A stretch of DNA of 64,000 nucleotides from contig NZ_RWKI01000011.1 of assembly GCF_003984645.1 (NCBI RefSeq), forward strand, positions 62,001-126,000, written 5' to 3'. Numbering within the stretch: the stretch's first letter is position 1; every line of letters begins with the position of its first letter. The stretch comes from Variovorax sp. MHTC-1. Lineage in GTDB: Bacteria > Pseudomonadota > Gammaproteobacteria > Burkholderiales > Burkholderiaceae_C. The position numbers and the translations under genes are program-made. Shown here in pieces: positions 29,078 through 40,583 of this stretch. A model generated the notes under the pieces. The model worked only from the letters and a program-made list of their open reading frames with translations, was not told the DNA's origin and ran no database searches.

Positions 29078-30691
29078 TCACATGCGGAAGATGCCGAACT
29101 TCGGCTCCGGAATCGGCGCATTGCGCGCCGCCGCCAGGCCCAGCGCCAGCACGCGGCGCGTGTCGGCCGGATCGATGATGCCGTCGTCCCACAGCCGCGC
29201 CGTCGCGTAGTAGGGATGGCCCTGCGCCTCGTACTGCTGGCGGATCGGCGACTTGAAGGCCTCTTCCTCCTCGGCGCTCCACTGCCCGCCCTTGGCCTCG
29301 ATGCCGTCGCGCTTGACGGTGGCCAGCACGCTCGCGGCCTGCTCGCCGCCCATCACGCTGATGCGCGCGTTGGGCCACATCCAAAGGAAGCGCGGCGAGT
29401 AGGCGCGGCCGCACATGCCGTAGTTGCCGGCGCCGAAGCTGCCGCCGATGATGATGGTGAACTTGGGCACGTTGGCGGTGGCCACCGCCGTCACCATCTT
29501 CGCGCCGTGGCGCGCGATGCCTTCGTTCTCGTACTTGCGCCCGACCATGAAGCCGGTGATGTTCTGCAGGAACACCAGCGGGATCCTGCGCTGGCAGCAC
29601 AACTCGATGAAGTGCGCCCCCTTCTGCGCCGACTCGCTGAAAAGAATGCCGTTGTTGGCGACGATGCCCACCGGCATGCCCTCGATCTCGGCGAAGCCGC
29701 AGACCAGCGTGGCGCCGAAGCGCGACTTGAACTCGTGGAACTCGCTGCCGTCGACGATGCGCGCGATGATCTCGCGCACGTCGAAGGGCTTGCGGGTGTC
29801 GGTGGGGATCACGCCGTAGAGCTCGTCGGCTGGAAATTCGGGCGCACGCACCTCGGCAGCCGGCGCCGCTCTGGCCGCGCGGTTGTGCGCATTGAGGTTG
29901 GCGATTGAAGAACGCGCCAGCGCTAGAGCATGCAGGTCGTTCTGCGCCAGGTGGTCGGCCACGCCGGACAGCCGCGTGTGCACGTCGCCGCCGCCCAGGT
30001 CCTCGGCCGTGACCACCTCGCCGGTGGCCGCCTTCACCAGCGGTGGCCCCCCCAGGAAGATGGTGCCCTGGTTCTTGACGATGATCGACTCGTCGCTCAT
30101 CGCCGGCACGTAGGCGCCGCCGGCCGTGCACGAGCCCATGACCACGGCGATCTGCGCGATGCCCTGGGCGCTCATGTTGGCCTGGTTGTAGAAGATGCGC
30201 CCGAAGTGATCGCGGTCCGGAAACACCTCGTCCTGGTTCGGCAGGTTGGCGCCGCCCGAATCGACCAGGTAGATGCAGGGCAGGCGGTTCTGCTCGGCGA
30301 TCTCCTGCGCGCGCAGGTGCTTCTTGACCGTGACGGGATAGTAGGTGCCGCCCTTCACCGTCGCGTCGTTGCACACGATCATGCAATCGACGCCGCTCAC
30401 GCGCCCGATGCCGGCGATCAGGCCGGCGCCGGGCGCTGCGCCGTGGTACATCGCGTGGGCCGCGAGCGGCGCGACTTCGAGGAAGGGCGTGCCGGGGTCG
30501 AGCAGCTGCGCGACGCGGTCGCGCGGCAGCAGCTTGCCGCGTGCCGTGTGCTTGGCACGTGCCGCCTCGCCGCCGCCGGCCTGGACCTTGGCGAACTGGG
30601 CATGCAGGTCGTCGACCAGTGCGCGCATCGCGGTGGCGTTGGCCTGGAAATCGGCCGAACGCGCATTGAGTTTGGTTTCGAGTTTGCTCAT
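29078..30691 (-). CDS. liuB: Methylcrotonyl-CoA carboxylase carboxyltransferase (beta) subunit
   Basis: This subunit transfers carboxylate from biotin to 3-methylcrotonyl-CoA. The 537-residue protein carries the acyl-CoA carboxyltransferase fold twice (N and C halves), with [14 protein letters not shown], the conserved [46 protein letters not shown] and [15 protein letters not shown], the last two typical of MCC beta rather than propionyl-CoA carboxylase. ATG 30691 overlaps the synthetase stop codon. Biotin is carried by LiuD encoded downstream. Confidence 0.95.
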   Translation of the reverse strand: MSKLETKLNARSADFQANATAMRALVDDLHAQFAKVQAGGGEAARAKHTARGKLLPRDRVAQLLDPGTPFLEVAPLAAHAMYHGAAPGAGLIAGIGRVSGVDCMIVCNDATVKGGTYYPVTVKKHLRAQEIAEQNRLPCIYLVDSGGANLPNQDEVFPDRDHFGRIFYNQANMSAQGIAQIAVVMGSCTAGGAYVPAMSDESIIVKNQGTIFLGGPPLVKAATGEVVTAEDLGGGDVHTRLSGVADHLAQNDLHALALARSSIANLNAHNRAARAAPAAEVRAPEFPADELYGVIPTDTRKPFDVREIIARIVDGSEFHEFKSRFGATLVCGFAEIEGMPVGIVANNGILFSESAQKGAHFIELCCQRRIPLVFLQNITGFMVGRKYENEGIARHGAKMVTAVATANVPKFTIIIGGSFGAGNYGMCGRAYSPRFLWMWPNARISVMGGEQAASVLATVKRDGIEAKGGQWSAEEEEAFKSPIRQQYEAQGHPYYATARLWDDGIIDPADTRRVLALGLAAARNAPIPEPKFGIFRM

Positions 30692-32355
30692 GCAGTTTTT
30701 TCTTCGTCCAGGCCCAGCTGGTGTTTCATCGCGTCGCGAATCTTGAACTTCTGGATCTTGCCTGTCACCGTCATCGGAAACTCGGTGACGAACTGGATGT
30801 ACTTCGGCACCTTGTAGTGCGCGATCTGGCCCTTGCAGAAGTCGCGCACCTCGTCGGCCGTCAGGGTCTGCCCCGGCTTCGCGATGATCCAGGCGCAGAG
30901 CTCCTCGCCATATTTCTTGTCGGGCAGGCCGACCACCTGCACGTCCTGGATCTTCGGATGGCGGTAGAGGAATTCCTCGATCTCGCGCGGGTAGATGTTC
31001 TCGCCGCCGCGGATCACCAGGTCCTTGATCCGGCCGACGATGTTGACGTAGCCCTCGGCGTCCATGGTGGCGAGGTCGCCGGTGTGCATCCAGCCTTCGG
31101 CATCGATGGCTTCGCGCGTCTTCTCCTCGTCTTCCCAGTAGCCGTGCATGACCGAATAGCCGCGCGTGCAGAACTCGCCCGACACGCCGGGCTTCACGAT
31201 CTCTCCCGTTTCGGGGTCGACGATCTTGATCTCGATGTGCGGCTGCACCGTGCCGACGGTCGACACGCGCTTCTCGAGCGGCGTGTCGGTCGAACTCTGG
31301 CAGCTCACCGGACTGGTCTCGGTCATCCCGTAGGCGATGGTGATCTCGGAGAGATGCATCTGGTCGACCACCCGCTTCATCACCTCCGTCGGGCACGGCG
31401 AGCCGGCCATGATGCCGGTGCGCAGCGTGCTGAAGTCGAACTCCTTGAAGCGCGGGTGGTCGAGCTCGGCAATGAACATCGTCGGCACGCCGTGCAGGCC
31501 GGTGCAGCGCTCGGCCTGCACCGTCTGCATCACGGTGAGCGGGTCGAAGCCGTCGTTCGGATAGACGATGGTCGAGCCGTGCGTCAGGCAGGCCAGGTTG
31601 CCGAGCACCATGCCGAAGCAGTGGTAGAGCGGCACCGGGATGCAGAGCCGGTCTTCCGGCGCGAGTTTCATGCACTCGCCGATGAAGAAGCCGTTGTTGA
31701 GGATGTTGCGATGCGTCAGCGTCGCGCCCTTGGGAAAGCCGGTGGTGCCGCTGGTGAACTGGATGTTGATCGGGTCTGTGGCCTTGAGCGTGCGGCCGAT
31801 CTGTACGATGCGCGGATCGTCGGGATTGCCGCTCGCCAGCAGCGCGGAGAAGCGTTGCGCACCCGGCACCTCGTCGCCGGCGCCCTCCTTGTCGATCCAA
31901 GCGATGTGCTTGAGCAGTGGGAGGCGCGCCGGCCCCAGCTCGCGCAGCATGCCGAGGTAGTCGCTGGTCTTGAACTGCGGCATCGTGACCAGCGCCTTGC
32001 ACCCCACCTTGTTGAGCGCGTATTCGAGCTCGGCGGTCCGGTAGGCCGGATTGATGTTGACCAGGATGATGCCGGCCTTGGCGGTGGCGATCTGCATCAG
32101 CACCCAGGCCACGTTGTTGTGCGACCAGATGCCGACGCGGTCGCCGGGCGCGAGGCCCAGGCCGAGCAGCGCGCTGGCCAGGCGGTTGGCTTCGCGCTGC
32201 AGCTCGAGGTAACTGAGCCGCTTGTGCTCGTGCGCGCTGACCAGCGCTTCGCGCTCGCCCTGCCGCGCCGCCATGTCGTCGAAGAAGCCGCCGAGGGTCT
32301 GCTCGATCAGCGGCACGTCGGTGGCGCCGCGGTCGAGACTCTGGGTCAATGGCAT
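30688..32355 (-). CDS. AMP-forming acyl-CoA synthetase of the leucine cluster
   Basis: An ANL-superfamily ligase (555 residues) that activates a carboxylic acid with ATP and CoA. The P-loop [10 protein letters not shown], the adenine motif YGMTETSPV, the hinge [16 protein letters not shown] and the C-terminal catalytic lysine in [11 protein letters not shown] are intact. ATG 32355 is chosen because AGGAG lies five bases upstream; an open extension of 12 codons lacks this. Located between liuA and liuB, it most likely activates isovalerate or a related short branched acid, entering the pathway at isovaleryl-CoA; 3-methylcrotonate or medium-chain acids remain possible. Confidence 0.92.
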   Translation of the reverse strand: MPLTQSLDRGATDVPLIEQTLGGFFDDMAARQGEREALVSAHEHKRLSYLELQREANRLASALLGLGLAPGDRVGIWSHNNVAWVLMQIATAKAGIILVNINPAYRTAELEYALNKVGCKALVTMPQFKTSDYLGMLRELGPARLPLLKHIAWIDKEGAGDEVPGAQRFSALLASGNPDDPRIVQIGRTLKATDPINIQFTSGTTGFPKGATLTHRNILNNGFFIGECMKLAPEDRLCIPVPLYHCFGMVLGNLACLTHGSTIVYPNDGFDPLTVMQTVQAERCTGLHGVPTMFIAELDHPRFKEFDFSTLRTGIMAGSPCPTEVMKRVVDQMHLSEITIAYGMTETSPVSCQSSTDTPLEKRVSTVGTVQPHIEIKIVDPETGEIVKPGVSGEFCTRGYSVMHGYWEDEEKTREAIDAEGWMHTGDLATMDAEGYVNIVGRIKDLVIRGGENIYPREIEEFLYRHPKIQDVQVVGLPDKKYGEELCAWIIAKPGQTLTADEVRDFCKGQIAHYKVPKYIQFVTEFPMTVTGKIQKFKIRDAMKHQLGLDEEKTA

Positions 32356-32374
32356 GTCGTCTCCTGTCTTGCGC

Positions 32375-33547
32375 CTAAGCTGTTTCCGCAAACAGCTCGC
32401 GCCCGATCAGCATGCGCCGGATCTCGCTGGTGCCGGCGCCAATCTCGTAGAGCTTGGCATCGCGCCACAGCCGCCCGACCGGGAACTCGTTGGTGTAGCC
32501 TACGCCGCCCAGCGCCTGGATCGCCTCGCCGGCCATCCAGGTGGCCTTCTCGGCCGAATAGAGGATCGCGCCCGCGGCATCCTTGCGGAAGGTGCGCGCA
32601 TGGTCGTTGCGGTCGCAGGCCTTGCCCACGGCGTAGACGTAGGCGCGCGTGGCCTGCCAGGTCGAGTACATGTCGGCCAGCTTGCCCTGCATGAGCTGGA
32701 ACTCGCCGATGCTCTGGCCGAACTGCTTGCGCTCGTGCACGAAGGGCAGCACCGCGTCCATGCAGGCGGCCATGATGCCGAGCGGGCCGCCGGAGAGCAC
32801 CGCGCGTTCGTAGTCCAGGCCGCTCATCAGCACCTTGGCGCCGGCGCCCTCGCCGCCCAGCACGTTCTCTTCGGGCACTTCGCAGTTGTCGAAGAAGAGC
32901 GGGTAGGTGTTGGACCCGCGCATGCCGAGCTTGTCGAGCTTGGTGCCGGCCGAGAAGCCCTTGAAACTTTTCTCGACGATGAAGGCCGTCATGCCGCGCG
33001 CGCCCATCTCGGGCTCGGTCTTGGCATAGATCACCAGCGTGTCGGCGTCGCCGCCGTTGGTGATCCACATCTTGCCGCCGTTGAGCACGTAGCGGTCGCC
33101 CTTCTTCTCGGCGCGCAGCTTCATGCTGACCACGTCGGAGCCGGCGTTGGGCTCGCTCATCGCAAGCGCACCCACGTGCTCGCCGCTCACCAGCTTGGGC
33201 AGGTACTTCTTCTTCTGCGCCTCGCTGCCGTTGCGGTGGATCTGGTTGACGCAGAGGTTGGAATGCGCGCCGTACGAGAGGCCGACCGAGGCTGAGGCCC
33301 GCGACACCTCTTCCATCGCCACGATGTGGGCCAGGTAGCCGAGCTCGGTGCCGCCGTACTCTTCTTTCACCGTCATGCCGTGCAGGCCGAGCTCGCCGAG
33401 CTTCTTCCAGAGGTCGTGGGGGAACAGGTTCTCGCGGTCGATGTCGGCGGCGCGCGGCGCGATCTCGTTGGCGGCGAAGTTCTGGATCGCATCGCGCAGC
33501 GAGTCGATGGTCTCGCCCAGGTCGAAGTTCAGGCCGGGGTCATGCAT
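32375..33547 (-). CDS. liuA: Isovaleryl-CoA dehydrogenase
   Basis: This FAD flavoenzyme oxidises isovaleryl-CoA to 3-methylcrotonyl-CoA. The 390-residue protein has [15 protein letters not shown] and [15 protein letters not shown]. Glu247 in [14 protein letters not shown] is at the unusual catalytic position that distinguishes isovaleryl-CoA dehydrogenase from most acyl-CoA dehydrogenases, and [10 protein letters not shown] occupies the usual site. AGGAG lies eight bases before ATG 33547. It is the first gene of the leucine operon and is divergent from an AraC-type regulator. Confidence 0.96.
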   Translation of the reverse strand: MHDPGLNFDLGETIDSLRDAIQNFAANEIAPRAADIDRENLFPHDLWKKLGELGLHGMTVKEEYGGTELGYLAHIVAMEEVSRASASVGLSYGAHSNLCVNQIHRNGSEAQKKKYLPKLVSGEHVGALAMSEPNAGSDVVSMKLRAEKKGDRYVLNGGKMWITNGGDADTLVIYAKTEPEMGARGMTAFIVEKSFKGFSAGTKLDKLGMRGSNTYPLFFDNCEVPEENVLGGEGAGAKVLMSGLDYERAVLSGGPLGIMAACMDAVLPFVHERKQFGQSIGEFQLMQGKLADMYSTWQATRAYVYAVGKACDRNDHARTFRKDAAGAILYSAEKATWMAGEAIQALGGVGYTNEFPVGRLWRDAKLYEIGAGTSEIRRMLIGRELFAETA

Positions 33548-33621
33548 GGGGTTGTCTCCTCACAAGCGGTTCGTTCGCGCCGGAAATCCCGCGCGGGAAG
33601 GCGCAGCTTACGCCCTGTGCC

Positions 33622-33651
33622 GTTGCAATTGGCGCCACAATGGTTGCATAT
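33622..33651. promoter_or_regulatory. Candidate AraC-type operator between liuA and the regulator
   Basis: GTTGCAATT (33622-33630) and GTTGCATAT (33643-33651) are direct repeats 21 bases apart, two helical turns, as expected for two half-sites of an AraC-family protein. Between them lies TGGCGCCA, a perfect 8-bp palindrome. The repeats also resemble a -35 (TTGCAA) and -10 (CATATT) with an 18-base spacer pointing toward the regulator gene, so promoter and operator readings overlap. Confidence 0.4.
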
Positions 33652-33676
33652 TGCGTCACCGAGATCGCCCTCCTTC

Positions 33677-34735
33677 ATGTCCTCCTCGCTCTTCAAACCG
33701 GCCGTCCGCGCCGCCACGCCGATGGCCTTCGTGCGAGCGATCGTTCTGGGCTACGAGCGCTACGGCATGGACCCGGCCAAGGCCCTGGCACAGGCACAGA
33801 TTGCGCCGCGCGATCTGAAGAACGCGCAGGGCCGCGTGACGGCGGCGCAGTTCGAGGTGCTGTCGGGCTTTGCGATGCAGGAGCTCGACGACGAGGCGCT
33901 CGGCTGGTTCAGCCGGCGCCTGCCCTGGGGCACCTACGGCATGCTGTGCCGCGCCTCGCTGAGCTCGCCGAACCTGGGCGTCGCGATCAAGCGCTGGTGC
34001 CGGCACCACCGGCTCCTGACCGGGGACATCGCGCTCGAGCTGAAGGTGGCGGGCGGTGCGGCGACGGTGTCGATCCGCGAGCACGCCGAGCTCGGCGCCC
34101 TGCGCGAGTTCTGCCTGGTGTCGAACCTGCGCTTCCTGCACGGCTATGCCTCCTGGGTCATCGATTCGCGGGTCTCGCTGCGCGAGGCCACCTTCCCCTT
34201 CGAGGCGCCGCCGCACCGCGATGCCTATCCGCTGATGTTCGGCGGCGCACTGCGCTTCGGCGCCGAGGCGGCCAGCTACAGCTTCGACGAACGCTACCTG
34301 GCCCTGCCGCTGCAGCGCGACGAGCAGGCGCTGCGCACCATGCTGCGGCGCGCGCTGCCGCTCACCGTGCTGCAGTACCGCCGCGACCGCCTGCTGGGCC
34401 AGCGCGTGCGCGAGCTGCTGCGCACGCGCGGCAGGGAAGCCGCCACGGCAGAGGCGCTGGCCGCGATCCTGAACCTCTCGGCCCGCACGCTGCACCGCCA
34501 GCTGCTGGAGGAAGGCGTTTCGCTGCAGGCGCTGAAGGACGAAGTGCGGCATGAGCAGGCGGCCGAGCAGTTGCGCCGCACCGAACGGCCGATCAAGCAG
34601 ATCGCGCTGGCAGTGGGATTTCGCAACGAGAAAAGCTTCTCCCGTGCCTTCCGGGCCTGGTCAGGTGTAACACCCGGCGCATTCCGTCGCGGCGGCGCAT
34701 CGGAGGCCGGCCGCAGGCTTGCGCCCCGAGGATGA
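33677..34735 (+). CDS. AraC-family transcriptional regulator, probable liu regulator
   Basis: A 352-residue regulator with the arabinose-binding-like N-terminal domain found in OruR/ArgR-type AraC proteins (FVRAIVLGYERYGMDP onward) and a C-terminal double helix-turn-helix: LSARTLHRQLLEEGVSLQALK and IKQIALAVGFRNEKSFSRAFRAW with GVTPGAFRR. ATG 33677 is taken as the start because the conserved domain begins soon after. The gene is divergent from liuA with 129 bases between them, so control of the leucine operon is the simplest inference. No LiuR-type operator is seen in that gap. Confidence 0.88.
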   Translation: MSSSLFKPAVRAATPMAFVRAIVLGYERYGMDPAKALAQAQIAPRDLKNAQGRVTAAQFEVLSGFAMQELDDEALGWFSRRLPWGTYGMLCRASLSSPNLGVAIKRWCRHHRLLTGDIALELKVAGGAATVSIREHAELGALREFCLVSNLRFLHGYASWVIDSRVSLREATFPFEAPPHRDAYPLMFGGALRFGAEAASYSFDERYLALPLQRDEQALRTMLRRALPLTVLQYRRDRLLGQRVRELLRTRGREAATAEALAAILNLSARTLHRQLLEEGVSLQALKDEVRHEQAAEQLRRTERPIKQIALAVGFRNEKSFSRAFRAWSGVTPGAFRRGGASEAGRRLAPRG

Positions 34736-34817
34736 TCCGTGACAAAGTTCGCCGCTTCGCTCGCCGCCTGCCCGCGTTGCATGCCGCTGGCGAGTCCTCC
34801 CGCCCTAGGATCGAGGC

Positions 34818-35015
34818 ATGCAAACTCCCGACACCGATACTTCCGAATACGCGGCCCTGGTCGAATTCGCCGCCACCTCCGGCCGCTCGCGCATCCATCC
34901 CGCAGTCGTCGAAAACGCCGACAAGCTGATCGGCCGCTTCTGGTCGGCACGCGCCCACGCGATGACGCAGGCCCTCGCCGCGATGGCCAAGGCGGCCACG
35001 CAGCGCACGAACTGA
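34818..35015 (+). CDS. Small hypothetical protein
   Basis: A 65-residue predicted protein, mostly helical, that I do not recognise. It starts MQTPDTDTSEYAALVEFAA and ends with an alanine-rich amphipathic helix and QRTN. There is no membrane segment and no cysteine. A GAGG-like site precedes ATG 34818. It lies between the AraC-type gene and a convergent HAD gene whose stop is 16 bases away. Balanced composition and placement make it likelier than not to be real, but nothing else supports it. Confidence 0.5.
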   Translation: MQTPDTDTSEYAALVEFAATSGRSRIHPAVVENADKLIGRFWSARAHAMTQALAAMAKAATQRTN

Positions 35016-35031
35016 AGTCCCTTCCTCCCGC

Positions 35032-35715
35032 TCAGCGATCCATCGCGGCCAGCAGCGCCGGGAGCTGCGCCATGTCGCCGAACACCCGCGTCACGCCGAC
35101 GGCCCGCAGCGCCTCCGGCCCGCTGTGGCCGAGGTCGGAAGGGCTGTAGCCGAACACGGTGGCGCCCGCGGCGACGCCGGCCGCGGCGCCGGTCACCGTG
35201 TCCTCGACCACCGCACAGCGCGCCGGATCGACGCCCAGCGCGGCGGCCGCCGCCAGGTAGACGTCGGGCGCCGGCTTGGAGCGCGGCATCTCGTGGCCGC
35301 TGAAGATGCGGCCGGCGAAGCAGTCGAGAATGCCGACCTTGTCGAGCTGCAGCTCCACCTTGTAGCGGTCGGCGCCCGACGCGCAGGCGATGCGACCGTC
35401 GAGTGCCGCATGCAGCGCGCGCACCGCGCCGGCGGCGTTGGGGATCGCGACCAGCTCGCGTTCGAGCGCGGCGTTGCGGCGGCCGCGAAAGCCGTCCAGC
35501 CATTCGGGCGTGATGGCGAAGCCGGTCATGGACTCGATCAACGCGACCTCGTCCTTCACCGCCTTGCCGGTGAAGATGCGCATCGACTCCTCCACCGTGA
35601 GCTGCCAGCCGAGTTCGCCGAGCATCTCGGCGAGCACGCGGTTGGTGATGGGTTCGGAGTCGACGAGGACGCCGTCGCAGTCGAAGAGGACGGCGTCGAA
35701 GGGGATGGAATTCAT
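35032..35715 (-). CDS. HAD-family phosphatase (beta-phosphoglucomutase-like)
   Basis: A 227-residue HAD hydrolase with a small helical cap (class I). Motif I DAVLFDCDGVLVDSEP has nucleophile and acid/base aspartates, motif II is ACASGADR, the conserved lysine is in PRSKPAPDVYL, and motif IV is AVVEDTVTG. It resembles YieH and other sugar-phosphate or nucleotide phosphatases; the substrate is not inferable. ATG 35715 is preferred over an upstream ATG at 35745 since MNSIPFDAVLFDCDG is the family-typical start. Confidence 0.88.
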   Translation of the reverse strand: MNSIPFDAVLFDCDGVLVDSEPITNRVLAEMLGELGWQLTVEESMRIFTGKAVKDEVALIESMTGFAITPEWLDGFRGRRNAALERELVAIPNAAGAVRALHAALDGRIACASGADRYKVELQLDKVGILDCFAGRIFSGHEMPRSKPAPDVYLAAAAALGVDPARCAVVEDTVTGAAAGVAAGATVFGYSPSDLGHSGPEALRAVGVTRVFGDMAQLPALLAAMDR

Positions 35716-35733
35716 GGGTTCGATCGTAATCAA

Positions 35734-35846
35734 TGCAGCCCCCACGCTCCGTCACTTCATGTACTCGCTGCCCCCCCCGAGGGGTAGCTGCAGGCCGCCC
35801 GTCTGCGCGGAGCGCGGACTTCGCCGCGCTGGCGGCCCGGCGCCGG
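35734..35846. repeat. Repeat family A, intergenic copy
   Basis: GCAGCCCCCACGCTCC, CTCGCTGCCCCCCCCGAGGGG and later GGCGGCCCGGCGCCGG follow the same block order as the copies inside tlyA and uvrA, with extra sequence in the middle. It fills most of the 150-base gap between the HAD phosphatase start and the thiC stop codon; nothing else is seen there. Confidence 0.7.
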
Positions 35847-35865
35847 CCTGATCGCCCCCGAATCT

Positions 35866-37928
<2,063 letters not shown>

Positions 37929-37930
37929 CG

Positions 37931-37960
37931 ATTCTAGGCCTCGTTCGCGGCCGGGATCAA
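37931..37960 (-). promoter_or_regulatory. Promoter of thiC
   Basis: Read leftward, TTGATC (37960-37955) and TAGAAT (37936-37931) are separated by 18 bases, a good sigma-70 pair. The transcription start would fall close to 37924-37926, exactly at the first paired bases of the TPP riboswitch. The -35 box lies seven bases from the stop codon of the dedA-like gene. Confidence 0.75.
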
Positions 37961-37966
37961 GGGGTA

Positions 37967-38947
37967 TCAGGCAGCATGGGCGGCGACGCACGACGCGCCG
38001 GCCGGCGCTGCCTCTTCATCGGCCTCCTCGAGCGCGGCCGCGGCGGCCCAGGCCGAGAGCCCGCCCGCCAGCACGCGCACGCGCGGCAAACCGGCCTTCA
38101 TCAGCACGCGCGCGGCGGCGATGGCGGACTCGTCGTTCGGGCAGTCGCAGAACACGATGAGCTCGCGCCCGTCGGCGAACGCGGCGAGCTGCGACGGAAG
38201 CTCGCGCAGCCCGATGCCGACCGCGCCCGGAATCGCGCGCGGGTCCAGCGCGCGGCCTTCGGCGGAGCGCACGTCGATCAGCATCGGGCGCTCGCCGGCA
38301 GCGAAGGCTTCGCGCAAGTCGCCGACCTCGATCTGCTCGATGTCCTCGGCCGCGAGCGCGATCCGGCGCCGGCGATAGCGCCAGGCGACGAATGCCGCGA
38401 GCACCAGCGTGCCGACGACCGCGGCCGTGAGGCCGACGTTGGACAGCACCGACAGCACGTCCTGGATCGCCGCATGGAAGAGGCGGCCGAGCATGAGGAA
38501 GCCCAGCGTCCAGATCAGCGCGGCCACGGTCTCGTAGGAGAGGAAGCGCGTGTTCGACATGCCCAGTGCGCCCGCCATCGGCGGCGCGACCACCGACACG
38601 CCCGGCACGAACTTGGCCGCGATCAGCGACAGCCCGCCCCAGCGGCCGAGGATGGCCTCGCTGCGCCGTACGCAGGAGTCGGCCGACAGCGAGATGCGGC
38701 ACAGGAGCCGCATCACGCGGTAGCCCCAGCGGCGCCCGGCCAGGAACCAGGCGCCGTCGCCGAGGATGTTGCCGGCCAGTGCAGCCGCCAGCACGGCGGC
38801 GAAGGAGACCTGCCCGCCGACCGACAGCCCGCCGGCGACGATGAGAAAGGGCGCAGCCGGCACGGGCGCACCGAGGCGGGTCGCCAGCGTGGCGAGGAAC
38901 ACCACGGCGGCACCCTGGGCCGAGAGAAGCGTGACGAGATCGTCCAT
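37967..38947 (-). CDS. DedA-family membrane protein fused to a rhodanese domain
   Basis: The first 200 residues form a DedA/SNARE-associated (VTT) domain with re-entrant loops and several membrane helices (GDGAWFLAGRRWGYRVM, KFVPGVSVVAPPMAGALGM). DedA proteins act as undecaprenyl-phosphate or phospholipid transporters. From about residue 205 a cytoplasmic rhodanese domain follows, with IDVRSAEGRA and a putative catalytic cysteine in IVFCDCPNDES. The 326-residue fusion is known in Betaproteobacteria, but the joint role is unclear. A 52-codon frame ends three bases before its ATG. Confidence 0.88.
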   Translation of the reverse strand: MDDLVTLLSAQGAAVVFLATLATRLGAPVPAAPFLIVAGGLSVGGQVSFAAVLAAALAGNILGDGAWFLAGRRWGYRVMRLLCRISLSADSCVRRSEAILGRWGGLSLIAAKFVPGVSVVAPPMAGALGMSNTRFLSYETVAALIWTLGFLMLGRLFHAAIQDVLSVLSNVGLTAAVVGTLVLAAFVAWRYRRRRIALAAEDIEQIEVGDLREAFAAGERPMLIDVRSAEGRALDPRAIPGAVGIGLRELPSQLAAFADGRELIVFCDCPNDESAIAAARVLMKAGLPRVRVLAGGLSAWAAAAALEEADEEAAPAGASCVAAHAA

Positions 38948-38950
38948 CCG

Positions 38951-39109
38951 CTATTCCCCGGTCACGAGACGCCCCGCCGCAACCACCGGCGCTGCGCGTG
39001 GACGCGATGCCGGTGCGGCCATCCAGGGCGCAGCGGCCACGACTGGCGCCACCAGCATGGCATGGAGCCATTGCCGATAGGCGGTCGGAATCCTCGTGCT
39101 GCTGGCCAT
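38951..39109 (-). CDS. Possible small protein upstream of the dedA-like gene
   Basis: A 52-codon frame with AGAGGG four bases before its ATG at 39109. It stops three bases before the dedA-like start, so it could be translationally coupled. The product (MASSTRIPTAYRQWLHAM, then a mixed hydrophobic and alanine-proline stretch) has at most one weak membrane segment. No family recognised. It occupies an otherwise gene-free stretch of about 350 bases between dedA and the YchJ-like gene. Confidence 0.35.
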   Translation of the reverse strand: MASSTRIPTAYRQWLHAMLVAPVVAAAPWMAAPASRPRAAPVVAAGRLVTGE

Positions 39110-39227
39110 TTCGCCCTCTGGTGCTGGTTCTGTTCGGAGTGTGGAAGAGAGTGTGGGGGCGCGAGGGCCGTGGATAAATAGCCCAAAAGGAATCGGACTG
39201 TCTCCGTTCTGGACACAATGGCGCGCC

Positions 39228-39252
39228 GCGCGCTATCGAATTGCTAGCGCGC
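39228..39252. other. Intergenic hairpin, possible terminator of the YchJ-like gene
   Basis: GCGCGCTA (39228-39235) and TAGCGCGC (39245-39252) form a perfect 8-bp stem with a 9-base loop, 50 bases after the YchJ-like stop codon in the leftward direction. There is no U-tract, so a Rho-independent terminator is doubtful. The rest of 39110-39302 shows no other clear signal. Confidence 0.4.
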
Positions 39253-39302
39253 GATGCAGGTCGCATGCGGCGGCGATGGCCTTTTCAAGTGGCCCGAAGG
39301 CT

Positions 39303-39740
39303 TCAGCGCAGATCGCCGTCGAGGTAGTACCAGCGGCTGAGTCCGCCGTCGTCCTCGCGCACGAAGCGGCTGCGTTCGTGCAGCCGGGTCGCCACGCCGG
39401 CGCTGCTGCGCTGGCGGGCAACGAACTCGACCTCGGCATGGTCGGCGTCGAGCACCGAGCGCGAACGCACCTCCAGGCCCAGCCATTTGACGTCGGGCTC
39501 GAAGCCGAGCGTCGCAGGGCGCGTCGACGCATGCCAGGTGGCCAGCAGGTATTCGGCCCGCTCGAGCACGAAAGCCGTGTAGCGCGAACGCATGAGCGAC
39601 TCGGCGTCGGGCGCCGGCGTGCGCTCGAAATCGTCGAGATAGCGCCCGCAGCACTGGGCATAGGGAAGCGGCAGCTCCCGGCGGTCGCGGCGCCCGCAGG
39701 GGCAGGGAACGCGCGCGGAGTTGGGAGAGGAAGTGGACAT
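39303..39740 (-). CDS. YchJ-family (UPF0225) SEC-C-type zinc protein
   Basis: A 145-residue protein with an N-terminal SEC-C-like zinc motif (CPCGRRDRRELPLPYAQCCG) and a conserved core ESLMRSRYTAFVLERAEYLLATWH and GLEVRS, the signature of the YchJ family. A terminal motif RFVREDDGGLSRWYYLDG closes it. Function is unknown. The start is ATG 39740, without a clear purine-rich ribosome-binding site. The gene is divergent from a LuxR-type regulator. Confidence 0.88.
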   Translation of the reverse strand: MSTSSPNSARVPCPCGRRDRRELPLPYAQCCGRYLDDFERTPAPDAESLMRSRYTAFVLERAEYLLATWHASTRPATLGFEPDVKWLGLEVRSRSVLDADHAEVEFVARQRSSAGVATRLHERSRFVREDDGGLSRWYYLDGDLR

Positions 39741-39851
39741 GAGGGAGAGACAGATTCTCGCGCATTGTGCAAGCCCTCTCGCAAACCCTGAATCGCCACG
39801 GATGGCGCGGCCCTTGCTCGCGCACTAAGCTCGACACGCGAAGGAGTGGCC

Positions 39852-40583
39852 ATGTACCTGAAGGCTTCGGAACAGCACGCGCTGCGCGGCATCTTCGCGC
39901 TGCTCGCAGAAGACCAGAGCGAGCGCGAGATCCGCGAGCGCATCGGCTGGGCGCTGCTCGACCTGTTGCATGCCGACCAGTTCGCCTCCTTCGTGTGGGA
40001 TGCCGACAGCGGCAGCTTCGGCCGCCGGGTGGCGCTCAACATGGACCCGGCCAACCTCGACCGCTATGCCGAGTGGCACCAGCATCACGCCCCGATCACC
40101 TTCGTCCTGCAAGCGCGCCGCCGCGCCACCCGCGTGACCCAAGTGATGCCGCAGCGCACGCTGATGCGCACGTCCTTCTTCAACGACTTCCTCTCACGCG
40201 ACGGCCTGCACTGGGGCATGAACCTGCACGCTTTCGACGGCCAGCGCGCGCTGGGCGACCTGCGCATCTGGCGCTGCCGCGCGCGCGGGGATTTCGGCGA
40301 GCACGAGAAGGCGCTGCTGGACCTGATCGAGCCGGCCTTTGCCGGCGCGCTGCAGCGCGCGCAGCGCATCGAGGCCGAGCCTGCCGCATGGCCGCAGCTG
40401 AGCCCGCGCGAGCAGCAGGTCGCGCAGGCGGTGCGCGAGGGCTTGACCGACAAGGACATCGCGCGGCGCATGGCAGTCGCCGTGCCGACGGTGCGCACCT
40501 ACCTCCGGCGCATCTTCGGCAAGCTGGGCATCGAACGCCGCTCGGCGCTGGCGGGCTGGACGGCGCCCGGCCCGGATCGCTGA
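39852..40583 (+). CDS. LuxR-type transcriptional regulator
   Basis: A 243-residue protein with a C-terminal LuxR helix-turn-helix (LSPREQQVAQAVREGLTDKDIARRMAVAVPTVRTYL, about residues 178-235) and an N-terminal part of about 165 residues without an obvious receiver aspartate; it may be a GAF-like sensory domain. AGGAG lies five bases before ATG 39852. Its stop codon directly abuts that of the convergent amidase gene. The regulated genes are unknown. Confidence 0.88.
   Translation: MYLKASEQHALRGIFALLAEDQSEREIRERIGWALLDLLHADQFASFVWDADSGSFGRRVALNMDPANLDRYAEWHQHHAPITFVLQARRRATRVTQVMPQRTLMRTSFFNDFLSRDGLHWGMNLHAFDGQRALGDLRIWRCRARGDFGEHEKALLDLIEPAFAGALQRAQRIEAEPAAWPQLSPREQQVAQAVREGLTDKDIARRMAVAVPTVRTYLRRIFGKLGIERRSALAGWTAPGPDR

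Noticed and set aside
33548..33676. LiuR-type ACGT palindrome in front of liuA
   Set aside because: No paired ACGT motif is present in this gap, so LiuR control of the leucine operon is not claimed.
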